DNA of 64,000 bases. Source: Blattamonas nauphoetae (lineage: Eukaryota > Preaxostyla > Oxymonadida). A program made the translations under genes and the position numbers. The notes under the pieces are model-generated. The model was not told the origin of the DNA and did no database searches. It worked only from the letters and a program-made list of their open reading frames with translations. The stretch spans positions 1-64,000 of the forward strand of contig JARBJD010000366.1 in the NCBI GenBank assembly GCA_033064195.1, written 5' to 3'. Shown here in pieces: positions 22,728 to 32,039 of the stretch; position 1 is the stretch's first letter, and each line of letters starts with the position of its first letter.

Positions 22728-23446
22728 CGAGTTGATAAAAAATGTCAAGACGGGGAAAACAGTTGGGGGCTGACATTGTGTTGAAACGAGGACTTGGATT
22801 ATGATGATGAAACTGTTCATCGAGACGGTACAAAAAACTTTTCAACAAAAGGCCCTTTTTCAGTTTTTGATTCCACACAGGTCAAATTTGTCAGGGAAAC
22901 AAAGCCTGAACATCATGAATACTGATGAATCATGTGATTGAGCGACTGAGGAATTCAGCAACATTAGCGAAAATTGAATGAAGGACGAGGTGAGCACTTT
23001 TTGATTTTATGAATGATCCGGTCAACGTAATACACAGTACAGGTGGTCTACCGACAACCTCCCATGTTTGTGGCTCGATTCTTCGCTGAACTGGAGTAAA
23101 CACTTATTTATACCATTGTGTCATGAGCGTTTCTTCAAACAATGATAGAGCTATTGGCCCCACATGAAAGAAAAGCAGTTCATCTCAACGAATCAAATGA
23201 AACAACGTGGAATGAATTGGATGATTGATGAAGAAGCGGGATGGAATATAGGTGATATTTGGCGTCGAGTGTTTAGCTTTCCGGATTGGTCGGAGGAAGA
23301 GAATTAATGAGTCTTCTCCGATATTTTTCTAACGTTTTCATCTTTGAAACACAGTCACTGCAATCTGGATGTGTTTCAGGATCGCTAAAGAAAGATATGA
23401 CGTGACACCATGTCAAAGAGAGTGATGAAATAGTGACAAGGGCAAA
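22728..23446. other. Intergenic, nothing firm
   Basis: The first exon of the beta-helix/pseudokinase gene probably lies in 22728-22920, but no signal peptide could be picked out. The remainder to 23446 shows no gene, repeat or RNA signature. Confidence 0.35.
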
Positions 23447-23809
23447 CTATGTTTCCTTCAAACTGGCATAAGATGCCTCAATGTTATGAAGTTCATATCC
23501 TGGTTGGAGGTCAAAGGCAGCAAATGCAGCTGAAGTCTCATTTTTGACCATGTTCTGATAGTATTGGAATCCAAAGTAACAGGCAGCTCCAGTGACTCCC
23601 ACAGAAACAATGACAAGAATGACGCGAATAAATTGAGAGCAGAGTGCCTGCATGGGAACATCTTCGATCTCCACCTGCTTTTTGACTGGCTTTTGACGCT
23701 TCTCATGTTTGGATTGGGCGTGGCTTGTAGATTTTTGTACGCGTGCTCTCACCTTACCATCATTCTTCATCTTTGGTTGGTTTGGTTTCTGGCTATGATA
23801 TCGGTTCAT
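23447..23809 (-). CDS. Small single-pass membrane protein (120 aa)
   Basis: Residues 1-50 are very basic (Lys/Arg/Gln-rich). One strong hydrophobic helix follows at about 58-84 (IRVILVIVSVGVTGAACYFG), then a short 35-residue tail. There is no cleavable signal peptide, so the helix probably acts as a signal anchor in the endomembrane system, with the basic side facing the cytosol by the positive-inside rule. No family was recognised. It is divergent to the acyltransferase gene with only 95 bp between the two starts, so the two probably share a promoter region. Confidence 0.7.
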   Translation of the reverse strand: MNRYHSQKPNQPKMKNDGKVRARVQKSTSHAQSKHEKRQKPVKKQVEIEDVPMQALCSQFIRVILVIVSVGVTGAACYFGFQYYQNMVKNETSAAFAAFDLQPGYELHNIEASYASLKET

Positions 23810-23904
23810 GGTGAAGTTTCGGAGAATAAACTCGATCTCGCCCGCTGGTGTAGAATCTAGATCTCTACCTCTGTGATTCTGTTTGCAGTCATCACACCGC
23901 TAAC
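23810..23904. promoter_or_regulatory. Bidirectional promoter interval (95 bp)
   Basis: The interval separates two divergent start codons and must contain both core promoters and 5' leaders, unless an upstream exon exists. No TATA-like or other recognisable motif stands out. Confidence 0.4.
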
Positions 23905-25101
23905 ATGACCTCAATACAAGATAGCGTTCCACTTGTGGACAGTAACAAAAAGGTCATTACAGTCAAGGACATCGTTGTTCGCCAATCCCAAGTCAACGCT
24001 TTCGAAGTTCCAGCTTTCAGTGTTCTCGGATGGATCAAGTATATTTTGGGTTTCCTTCTCCTCTGGCCAATCCGCGTGGTAATTCAACTTACACTTGCTC
24101 TCCTGCTCTTCATCCTCCTCATTTTGCATGTCCTGTTCTTCAACCGCAAGGGCCAGCCTCATCATCCCATTGTCCGCTTTTCTGTCTGCTTCTTTGGCAT
24201 GATCTGGGCTCGAGTGATGCTTTTCCTCAATGGATTCTGGTTCATCCGGGAGCGCGGACACCGAAACAAGAAAGCTCGTCTCATCATATCTAACCATCAA
24301 TCATGTCTCGATATGTTTGTTTTTCTCTACAAATACATGCCTTCGTTCGTTATTGGTGAAATTATTGCCAAAAACGGATTCCTCGGTCCTCTCAGTCGGA
24401 GCATCAACTGTGTCTCAGTTGATCGAGATTCTGGAGGAAACTCCCAATCACTTCTCAGCACCCTCAAAAAACGTCTCGTCGCACCAGATACCGGTCGCAA
24501 ATTTCCTGTCGTTTGCATGTTTCCTGAAGGTGCCACGGGGAACGGCCACACTCTCAACTACTTCCACTCCGGTGCATTTGTCCCTGGAGAGCCTCTGCAG
24601 CCGATATTACTTCTCTATCATGAGCATTTTAATGCCACGCAATGGTCTGTCAGATCGTGGTTGTTCCACTTTGTCACAAATGTGAACCAACTCACACAAT
24701 GGTTGGAAATCCAGTATCTTCCGATGTATTATCCCAGCGAAGCGGAAAAGACTCATCCACGTTTGTATGCATATAACGTGAAACAAGTGATGACACGAGC
24801 AGCAAAGATTGGGCAAACAGAATTGATGTACAAAGATCGGAAGGAGTACGAAGACAAACGGAAACAAATAAAGAAAAGAAAGGGAAAGATTCCACAACCT
24901 GAAGACAAGAAGATACTTTTCGAGCAAAATCAACCGTCATTAACCCCTTTTTATGAAGAATCAATCGATCTGAATCTACGCGAATATCACTCAATGCAAC
25001 TCCTCCCGACTCCCGAAATTCTTGCTCTGATTGAAGCTAAGCCGAATGATAATGCTCAACAAAGCGAAGTTGATGATAGTCAGGCATTCCGGGGGACTTG
25101 A
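23905..25101 (+). CDS. Lysophospholipid acyltransferase, PlsC/LPCAT-like
   Basis: This 398-residue intronless gene belongs to the glycerophospholipid acyltransferase (PlsC) superfamily, which moves an acyl chain from acyl-CoA to a lysophospholipid or glycerol phosphate at the ER membrane. It carries the catalytic HX4D box as NHQSCLD (His131, Asp136), the substrate-binding FPEGATGNG block at 206-214, and a hydrophobic hairpin at about 41-79 ahead of the catalytic domain. The FPEG(T/A)xxNG form is more like LPCAT/LPEAT enzymes than like bacterial PlsC. The C-terminal ~120 residues are charged (Lys/Glu-rich) and lack the EF hands of LPCAT1/2. The exact lysolipid substrate cannot be told from sequence. 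Confidence 0.88.
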   Translation: MTSIQDSVPLVDSNKKVITVKDIVVRQSQVNAFEVPAFSVLGWIKYILGFLLLWPIRVVIQLTLALLLFILLILHVLFFNRKGQPHHPIVRFSVCFFGMIWARVMLFLNGFWFIRERGHRNKKARLIISNHQSCLDMFVFLYKYMPSFVIGEIIAKNGFLGPLSRSINCVSVDRDSGGNSQSLLSTLKKRLVAPDTGRKFPVVCMFPEGATGNGHTLNYFHSGAFVPGEPLQPILLLYHEHFNATQWSVRSWLFHFVTNVNQLTQWLEIQYLPMYYPSEAEKTHPRLYAYNVKQVMTRAAKIGQTELMYKDRKEYEDKRKQIKKRKGKIPQPEDKKILFEQNQPSLTPFYEESIDLNLREYHSMQLLPTPEILALIEAKPNDNAQQSEVDDSQAFRGT

Positions 25102-25339
25102 TCCTGTTGTGATGTTCACTCAGATTATCTCTTGCTTTTCGTCGTTTGTTTTCGTTTTTAAGACGATCCGACTCCCACTTCACTCGAATGCGAAAATGAA
25201 ATCGATAAATCAGAACCAAATCTTCAGAATTGAATAGAATAGCAAAAATTAGCGCACAGAAATCAATGTTGGGCAAAAACGGTCAAAAAAGTGTGAATCC
25301 AAAATTCAAAGCCGCGTCGAGAATTTTGGGACACTTCAT
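25102..25339. other. Convergent 3' intergenic region
   Basis: Lies between the stop codons of the acyltransferase (+) and the phosphatase (-). It is A-rich and nothing specific is seen. Confidence 0.4.
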
Positions 25340-27124
25340 TCAATAATCAGTTGGACCTTGCGAGATAATCAAATCGTTGATGTCCTGCTGAGAAATTAAC
25401 GAGAGATGACGAGTATGCCGTTTGGCTCCTTCAGCTTCCGGTTTAGTGGCCTTTGGTGTTAGAGGCTCCACATTTAACGAATTAAGGACCATGGAAGAGG
25501 AAAATTGGTGGGATTGGGGACTAGAAAGGAAGGATGTGTGTTGAGTAAGCGACATCTGACTGATCGGGGTGAATGGACCGAGAGAATAATCACTGTGCGA
25601 TAAAGGGGAAGCAGTTGTGGATTTTCCATCCGCACAAATGGAAGAATCCGTTGGAACTAAAATGGGTGCTGGAAATGACGAATGGTGGGACGTTGACGCG
25701 ATGGGGTGCGGATAGACCAGAGTTGGCTTTTCGATATTTATCTGTTTGCCATATCGCATCGGGGAGGGGGGAGGACGATAACTTGCGGGTGATGTGGTGT
25801 TAGCTTCGGCTGAGTGTGGGTTGACGGGAGTTAGGGGCATTTGTTGGATCGCAATGATCGGGCCTGGTTCAACTGGTTTCCAAACAGGAGATGGTAAGAG
25901 CATCCTTCCTTGATGATGATGTGAAGGAGAGACACTTGGAATTGGAAAAATGGGAGATGAGAAATCCTGAAGATGTGCCTCCAAAAGGTGTGGTGTTCCT
26001 GGTCCAGAAACGTGCGAAGACATCGAATCAATGTTGATCGGCTGTCGTTCCGCTTTTGTTGAATGGTGGTTAATGAATCTGTCGTCTGGTTCTGGACGAA
26101 CCGAGTCAGGCCCGTGGCGACAAAAATAGTGCATAAGGGCCTTCCCAAAAGTCTCTGTCTGAGCTCTGAGTTCACTACTACTTTCTTCCCCGAACCAGGT
26201 GAGGATCTTGTCTCTGTCCCAGAGGAGATAGCATCGGGAATCATCGAATTCTGCGGGTGTCATTGAAGCTGAAACGGGAGTGGGGATCGCAAAAACAGGA
26301 GAATTCAGCCTGAAACTCAGCTCAAACTGCATTTTTCCGAAACCGTTTTTGAGGCCTTGTTCCCACTCTAACAGCTGCATATGAAAACCCAGATTCGGTT
26401 GAACGATATTGCGGATGCTGCGGACAAATCGAAACGTCTTGTCGTAATCAGTGCCGTGGAGGAACATGAGATAGGCGATAACAACAGACGCTGAGCGTGA
26501 GACACCTTGATGGCAATGGACAAGGAGGGTTTGTCTGTTGAGGCGGATGGAGTCGATGATCGGGATGATGAATGGGAAAAAATAAAGAATATTGGCATTT
26601 GGGTTGTCGTCGAGATCGATTGAGATATAATTGAAATGGGACGGAAAGCGGTTTGGAAATGTGGATGGGCATAGATTGAGAATGTGGGTGATACCACACT
26701 GCTGTAATGTTGGTAGGGAACTCGCAACTCGTGATGAGCCGAGAAAAAGAAAAGGCAAAATTTGTGACGCGGTTAAATCGAATTGCCGGAACTTTTGGGC
26801 CCGCACGTTTCGTTCTTCATCGATGGAGACCTCCGTTTGTAATCCGCTTAGATCCAAAGAAACAGTTGAGCCTGCAATAGGCACAGTGTGAGACTGCAAG
26901 ATTGTTGGTGTCATCGAAGACAAAGATTCTTTGCCGCTATGGAAAGAAAAATGGGAAGACGGAGTACTACTCACCGATAAGGGACTCTGGGAATGAGTAT
27001 GGCCACCTGTGACACTCACGCGAGGCGATGTGGCAGAACGACTTTCGACTGGTGTCAGGTGGTTCATTTGGGTGTGCAAAGACGGAAGAAAGACATTTGG
27101 AGTCCGAGAAGGCGATTGATGCAT
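25340..27124 (-). CDS. Dual-specificity phosphatase with gelsolin-like domain
   Basis: The 594-residue protein has a Ser/Pro-rich N-terminus. A dual-specificity phosphatase domain follows at about 115-260: FLFLGSSRVA, the general-acid loop DLDDNPNANI (Asp171/172), and the P-loop HCHQGVSRSAS with Cys204 and Arg210. After it, at about 267-345, a segment with DSRCYLLWDRDKILTWFGEE resembles the single gelsolin-homology repeat found after the phosphatase domain in plant MKP1-type enzymes. The remaining ~250 residues are Ser/Pro/Thr-rich and probably disordered. It would dephosphorylate Ser/Thr and Tyr, with MAP kinases the usual targets. An AG just before the ATG (TTTGTCAG) could be a 3' splice site, so a short upstream exon is possible. 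Confidence 0.87.
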   Translation of the reverse strand: MHQSPSRTPNVFLPSLHTQMNHLTPVESRSATSPRVSVTGGHTHSQSPLSVSSTPSSHFSFHSGKESLSSMTPTILQSHTVPIAGSTVSLDLSGLQTEVSIDEERNVRAQKFRQFDLTASQILPFLFLGSSRVASSLPTLQQCGITHILNLCPSTFPNRFPSHFNYISIDLDDNPNANILYFFPFIIPIIDSIRLNRQTLLVHCHQGVSRSASVVIAYLMFLHGTDYDKTFRFVRSIRNIVQPNLGFHMQLLEWEQGLKNGFGKMQFELSFRLNSPVFAIPTPVSASMTPAEFDDSRCYLLWDRDKILTWFGEESSSELRAQTETFGKALMHYFCRHGPDSVRPEPDDRFINHHSTKAERQPINIDSMSSHVSGPGTPHLLEAHLQDFSSPIFPIPSVSPSHHHQGRMLLPSPVWKPVEPGPIIAIQQMPLTPVNPHSAEANTTSPASYRPPPSPMRYGKQINIEKPTLVYPHPIASTSHHSSFPAPILVPTDSSICADGKSTTASPLSHSDYSLGPFTPISQMSLTQHTSFLSSPQSHQFSSSMVLNSLNVEPLTPKATKPEAEGAKRHTRHLSLISQQDINDLIISQGPTDY

Positions 27125-27270
27125 CTGACAAACGCGTTAACAGAAGTGAGAAATGCTGCGCCTGCGAACTATGGGGCAAGATTATTTTTTTGAGAAAAGA
27201 ATAATCAAAATTAAGAAATAATTGAGTTGGATAATAAACAAACTATATAATAAGAAAGAACAAAAAAACA

Positions 27271-29475
27271 TTACTTCCACGGATTTCGCAGCGGCATCTC
27301 CCAAAGAGCGATTTTCCTTCCGTCAGTCTCCCTTTCCTCCAAATCCCTCTCCGACTCAAGATCTGAATCCATCCAATCAGATTCATCGCTACTCCACCTC
27401 TCCTCCATCCATTGAGCCATTCCTCGCGGCATATGTTCCATGGTTCTTGATCCAACCCACTCACCATGCGAAATCCGATCCTCCTCGCTGCTGCTTTCCT
27501 CCTGTGGCTCGCCGTGCCTGGAAGAAGCCAAATTGATGTGCTGCCGAAGTAGCATCTGCATTCGGAGCTGCTCCATCCATTCCTCCGTCCATGTCCTTCT
27601 GATTGTGTCATCGTGTGGTGCTTCGTCCTCTCCTTCGTCTCTTTCCTCATCTTCTCCATCTTCATCCTCCAAATCATGCGGAGACTCGTGTGGATGGTTG
27701 AAATGGGACATCGGTGTGTTCCGAAGTCCCGAAAGGAACAGCGACAGCTCCTCGTCTTCTGAACTCGTCATATTTGTCTCGAAAGGCGGGCTTGGCACAT
27801 GCGGTGGATGAGACGACATAGAATTGAGTGTATTGCGGATGGAACGCGGGACAAACAACGGACGATGCTTTCGAGGTTCTTGTGGGAGCGAATTTGGGTC
27901 GAATGGTGGGTCGTTAGGGTCTTCCCAATCGTCGATGCTGGAGATGGAATATTCATCGCAATCGATCGCATCGGCTGTGTTTAATTCTTCGGACGCTTCG
28001 CCACTCATGTCACTGAGTTCTTCGTCGTCGAAATCTTGTTCTTTTGGCTTTGTGTCTGTCTCTTCTTCCTCTTCACTTTCGCCTTCGCTTCCAATCTCCA
28101 TTTCTTTCATTTTTCGATATATTTCTCGTCTTCGCGTCCAATCTTGCCTTTTGGCGAGCTGGACATCTCGTTCAGCCTCTTCATCCACACCCCGCTTGAC
28201 CCGTGTCCTTCGTCTCTTTTCCCATCCTCCCTTTCGCCTGTCCATCTCACGAATGTATGGAGACGGCTGTGGTGGGTAAGGAAGAATGGAACCGGTGTCT
28301 ATTCCAAGGGCGACGTCATTATCCCAATCAATTCGAAGATCGATCATCCCATCAGAAAGATCTGGTTGTCCACGGAAAATCCTGTATGGTGATGAATCGT
28401 GTTTGTGATGTGTAAAATATGAGGCTGGACGTCGTTGAGGGCTGTCGCAAGCCCAGGCTGGTCTCCATTCCGCAATTTGCGGTTGAGGCGCGTTGTTGTC
28501 AGAATCTTCATTTTCGTTGCTTGATGAAGAATCACCAAGCATCCCATCAACAATGCATTGATGTCCTTCCATAGACAAGTCCAGAGCTCGCAGAGCGTTG
28601 TCTTCTCTAAGAAGAATATCCTGAGCTGTGGAACCCTCGTTCCGAGCTTGTAATATGGACAAGAAATCGAGTGCTGTCGGGTTTGGACTTGTGCGGGGTT
28701 TTCCGTGCGTACTTTGGATGTAATTTGTCCTCGCACGTTCGTATTGCTGTCGGGAGCGGAAGTGTTGGATGGTCACTGGTGAGTTAAGGGTTGATGAATT
28801 CATCGGTGTATAATGCTCCTGGACTTCAACAATTCCATAATAATCTCCATCAGCTCCTGTTTCGTGATGGCTGGTTGTAATACGGGATGTTCGCGAAGGG
28901 GTGAATTTGTTCGGTGTGTGTGACATTGGAGAGAGGTCATTCGGGGAGGAAAGTAATGGGCGGAAGGTGTGGGGAGTTCGTGTGGGATCCTGGAAATGGT
29001 TGGGGTTGCAGGTGACGTGATTATTGATTGATTCATTCTGGAGATGGGCTGTGGATGGAGTGGTCTCGTTGAGGTGTGAAAAATGGGATGAGGAAGGAGT
29101 TGAGAATCTTTTCGGAGAATACACAACATAAATTGCGCATTTGTCCTCGATTCCTGTGAATAGATGAGGAGAATGGAGAAATTTTTGGTGCACGAGATAG
29201 AATGAAGTATAGACGGGAAGGAGAATGATATAAATGGAGAATGTGGAATAATGCAATACAGAGAACGAATGATGATTTTGAGACACACCGGCATCTGTTA
29301 GCTTGTCAGAATTCTTCAGAATTGCTCCAGCGAAGACCAATGTGAGTCGGTTGGGCGGATAATGCAAATGACGATACAGTCCCCGCTTCATCTCTCCCAC
29401 CGTCATGTGCCCATCGAATAGCAAGCTCAGGGGCTTTCTCCCTGGCGACTTGATCGACAGTGAAATGATAGACAT
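27271..29475 (-). CDS. Ubiquitin-like-domain protein with long acidic tail
   Basis: On the minus strand, exon 29475-29289 and exon 29153-27271 are separated by a 135-nt intron (GTGTGT...TTCACAG). Its length is divisible by three, so it leaves the frame open and could be mistaken for coding sequence. Splicing completes a ubiquitin-like domain at residues 1-75: SLSIKSPGRKPLSLLFDG, MTVGEMKRGL, LTLVFAGAILKNSDKL, then IEDKCAIYVVY. The order and spacing resemble ubiquilin/BAG6-type N-terminal UBLs. No UBA or STI1 domain is evident. The rest is low complexity, Ser/Pro-rich and then strongly acidic (Glu/Asp runs around 28000-28100 and 27640). A role as an adaptor binding the proteasome or ubiquitin machinery is inference from the UBL only. 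Confidence 0.8.
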   Translation of the reverse strand: MSIISLSIKSPGRKPLSLLFDGHMTVGEMKRGLYRHLHYPPNRLTLVFAGAILKNSDKLTDAGVSQNHHSFSVLHYSTFSIYIILLPVYTSFYLVHQKFLHSPHLFTGIEDKCAIYVVYSPKRFSTPSSSHFSHLNETTPSTAHLQNESINNHVTCNPNHFQDPTRTPHTFRPLLSSPNDLSPMSHTPNKFTPSRTSRITTSHHETGADGDYYGIVEVQEHYTPMNSSTLNSPVTIQHFRSRQQYERARTNYIQSTHGKPRTSPNPTALDFLSILQARNEGSTAQDILLREDNALRALDLSMEGHQCIVDGMLGDSSSSNENEDSDNNAPQPQIAEWRPAWACDSPQRRPASYFTHHKHDSSPYRIFRGQPDLSDGMIDLRIDWDNDVALGIDTGSILPYPPQPSPYIREMDRRKGGWEKRRRTRVKRGVDEEAERDVQLAKRQDWTRRREIYRKMKEMEIGSEGESEEEEETDTKPKEQDFDDEELSDMSGEASEELNTADAIDCDEYSISSIDDWEDPNDPPFDPNSLPQEPRKHRPLFVPRSIRNTLNSMSSHPPHVPSPPFETNMTSSEDEELSLFLSGLRNTPMSHFNHPHESPHDLEDEDGEDEERDEGEDEAPHDDTIRRTWTEEWMEQLRMQMLLRQHINLASSRHGEPQEESSSEEDRISHGEWVGSRTMEHMPRGMAQWMEERWSSDESDWMDSDLESERDLEERETDGRKIALWEMPLRNPWK
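29154..29288 (-). other. In-frame 135-nt intron
   Basis: The donor GTGTGT and acceptor CTATTCACAG join in phase 1. The retained reading would insert a hydrophobic 45-residue stretch (begins VSQNHHSFSV) into the middle of a ubiquitin fold. Confidence 0.75.
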
Positions 29476-29623
29476 TCACACTATGGGCTGGTCGATGACG
29501 ATTCTCATCAATCACTACCATTGAGATCGAGATCACTCCCTTGGTTTTTTGAAGGATAATTCTGCTCGAATTGTTCAGTGACGAATCATATTCAACAAAT
29601 AAAAAGGTGAAATGTATCAAGTT

Positions 29624-31830
29624 TCACAGGTCTTCTTTTTTCTCCTCAGAGATCGGTTCATCAACCACCTCTTCAGCTGAAGCTTCGAATGATTCAGAAG
29701 GCTCCTCAGCTTCGATGATATCCTCGATATCGCTCGGAGTGTCGAGGGGGACCTCGTCATGAGTGATTGCATCTTCTTCAACGTCCCAATGGAAGTCATT
29801 GTTCCTCTTCCATTTACTTATCAAATTCACCATTTTTTGCTCGTCCTTTGCGTCGTCAAGCATTTTTGCGTCGATAGAAGCCACATCGAAACTGATCGAA
29901 TCATCTGCCGCGAATTCGGCACGAATTTCCCTTCGGCGCTGTTTTAGTCTTTTGTTTTCGGATTCCAAAGCAGATCTAAAGGGATAGTTCGTTTGTTGAG
30001 ACGAATTTCCGTTGAGGAACATAGCATATTGATTCGACAGGGTTTGCGAGAGCTGTGGGTCACAGGCACAGTGTGTATGAAGAATCTGTCAGAATAATCC
30101 AAGAAAACCAACGACAAGAGTTAAGGATAAGTCATAGAAGAGAATTAGAGAGTTAAGGTGAATCAAAATGACAAACTGCTGAATAGTGTCCTTCATCAAC
30201 TTTCCGGAGAGTGTCTACTGTTGGTTTGCTTGGCCCGCATTTCAGGATGAGATCAAGCGTATGTGGGATCGATGATGTATCCTGTGTCGGGCAATAATGC
30301 GCGGTATCATCATCGAATGAACAGAACTTGCTGATCCACCAAAAATTCGGATGATATGTAAGAAAAATAAGAGAAATACTCCAAAGAAGGGAAATGTCAG
30401 ACCTGTAAGTATCGTCGGCATTCCAACTAGTTGATTTGACCCAAGCATCCTGTCCGAAGACAATCTTGGCCTTTGCACTGCGAGAGGAGAAGAAAAAGAA
30501 AAGAAAGCAATGTGATGAACGGCTGCTATTGTGAAGCAGACTGTGAAGACTTGACTTTGAATGAATGGCCAACAAATTTGGACAGACAGAAGTGTGCAGA
30601 TGCTTCGATGGAACAGAAAGGATAGATCACTTTAACGATGAAGATATCTCAAACTTGTTGCCCCGTTCAAATAATGCTTCATTCCTTGTGCCTTTCTTTT
30701 GTACTCACTTTCAAGTTCTTCTTCATTGGTTGAAAGATTCCAATTGAAGCGATATTCCAACTCACTCTTTGCGCTTTGCTTCATCTCTCGAATCCACAAT
30801 CGGAAAGCGTAATAGTTGTCTCGAATCCACAGGAGAGCTCGAACAGGGATGGATTTCGTTTTTCTTTCTGTTTGTTCTTCTTCTGTTGGATTGATTGTGT
30901 TTTCCCAGAGACCTTCTTGATCTTCACGGGCACGCTGTTTTTTCTGATTTTCTGGGAGTTTATGTGTCAGAAATGAAGTAATTGTTTAGATAAGAAGAAT
31001 TGATGGAGAGACTGTGTAATTTCTCGATTTTTCCAAGAAATTTGTCAATTTTGACCAGAACTCGATGAAGAGAGAAGCGGTCAACGATTGGTGACTGTCC
31101 AGTCACTGCTCGTGTCATCAAAATTTCTGAGCCTTTGGATGATTTTATCTTTGAGAGAAGAGCTCTGCAATTCGCATGAATTGTCTCTGGTGACAAAGAG
31201 ACAGATTCTTCATCATTTCCACCACAGCAGTCTGAATAAAATGCAAACGTGAGGATGATTAGTGATGGATCGATAAATGTGACCGAATAACGCTGTATGG
31301 GAGAAAGAAAACTCCAAACCGACAATTCCGTCGTTAACTTGAGTGGATGAAATGAAGTATCCAATGTGGTTGTCAATGGGGCACCAGAAACGATTCGAGT
31401 TTCCAGCTGATGTGCCCGGTTCGTCGCTGCAGTCAGCACAGTCGCAATGGTCATCATTCACTTTGGAAACGGGAATTCTGATAGTATACAAAAGAGAATG
31501 ATGCAAAAAAATGATGAGAAAGACAGACGTGCTTGAGTTGTCACGACACGTGAAGGTATCTCCTGAATAAAAGGGGAGATCTGAAAAATATGGAAAATGG
31601 ACAATAAATGAGCATTTTACATAGAGAGAAGATACTATCAGGATGGAGTCCGAGAGTAGGCTGAGAACGAGTGGTTGAGGAGAGATACACAATTCGTAGC
31701 AGAAAGAGGATGATTGAAAACATATATGATCAGGAGTTTCTTTTTTGAGACAAGGGCGCTTCGAATAGAAACAAAGAAATGAACGGAAATGTGAGAACAA
31801 CGATGTGTAATAAGATCGAAACACCATCAT
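29624..31830 (-). CDS. Glucosidase II beta-subunit-like ER protein
   Basis: Several minus-strand exons assemble into a protein with the layout of glucosidase II beta (PRKCSH/GTB1), which recruits the alpha subunit to trim glucose from N-glycans in the ER. Two LDLa-like Cys repeats come first: KVNDDHCDCADCSDEPG (~31460-31400) and VNDGIV joined to DCCGGNDEE across an intron ending near 31233. A charged helical linker follows (exon ~30951-30705). Next is an MRH lectin-like region: exons 30477-30403 and 30330-30177 (LDLILKCGPSKP) and the exon from 30085 (YSAILHTHCACDP). The C-terminal exon 30085-29624 is acidic and ends EKKEDL, a KDEL-like retrieval signal. Introns of 72 and 91 nt keep phase. The donor of the 227-nt intron at 30704-30478 is less sure. 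The signal peptide exon (probably ~31830-31650) was not resolved. The second LDLa repeat lacks its first Cys. Confidence 0.8.
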
Positions 31831-32039
31831 TTTCAGACAGAGCGTTGATCTCACAAATATGAACTGTTTTCCAGATAATTCGAATGATTCAATTTCATCT
31901 CAGAGAATTGAATGGCTTGATGGGCATATCGTCCTTCTTTCGAAATGTTATGATTCCGATCCGTCCATGATTTCAACTCAAATTTGGGCGAATTAAGGAC
32001 TTGATCTCACGAAAAAATTCTGTTTTGTGACTCAAAAAA
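31831..32039. promoter_or_regulatory. Divergent upstream region (~210 bp)
   Basis: Separates the 5' part of the glucosidase II beta-like gene (-) from the amylase start (+). It is A+T-rich and ends in an A-rich leader just before ATG 32040. No specific motif was recognised. Confidence 0.35.

Noticed and set aside
27440-28279. Ser-rich plus-strand frames opposite the acidic UBL protein
   Set aside because: They are the antisense of Glu/Asp codon runs and have no independent protein character.
29624-30022. Separate 132-residue gene starting MFLNGNSS
   Set aside because: The frame is open upstream to a splice acceptor at 30086 and joins in phase to the MRH-like exon, completing a glucosidase II beta layout.
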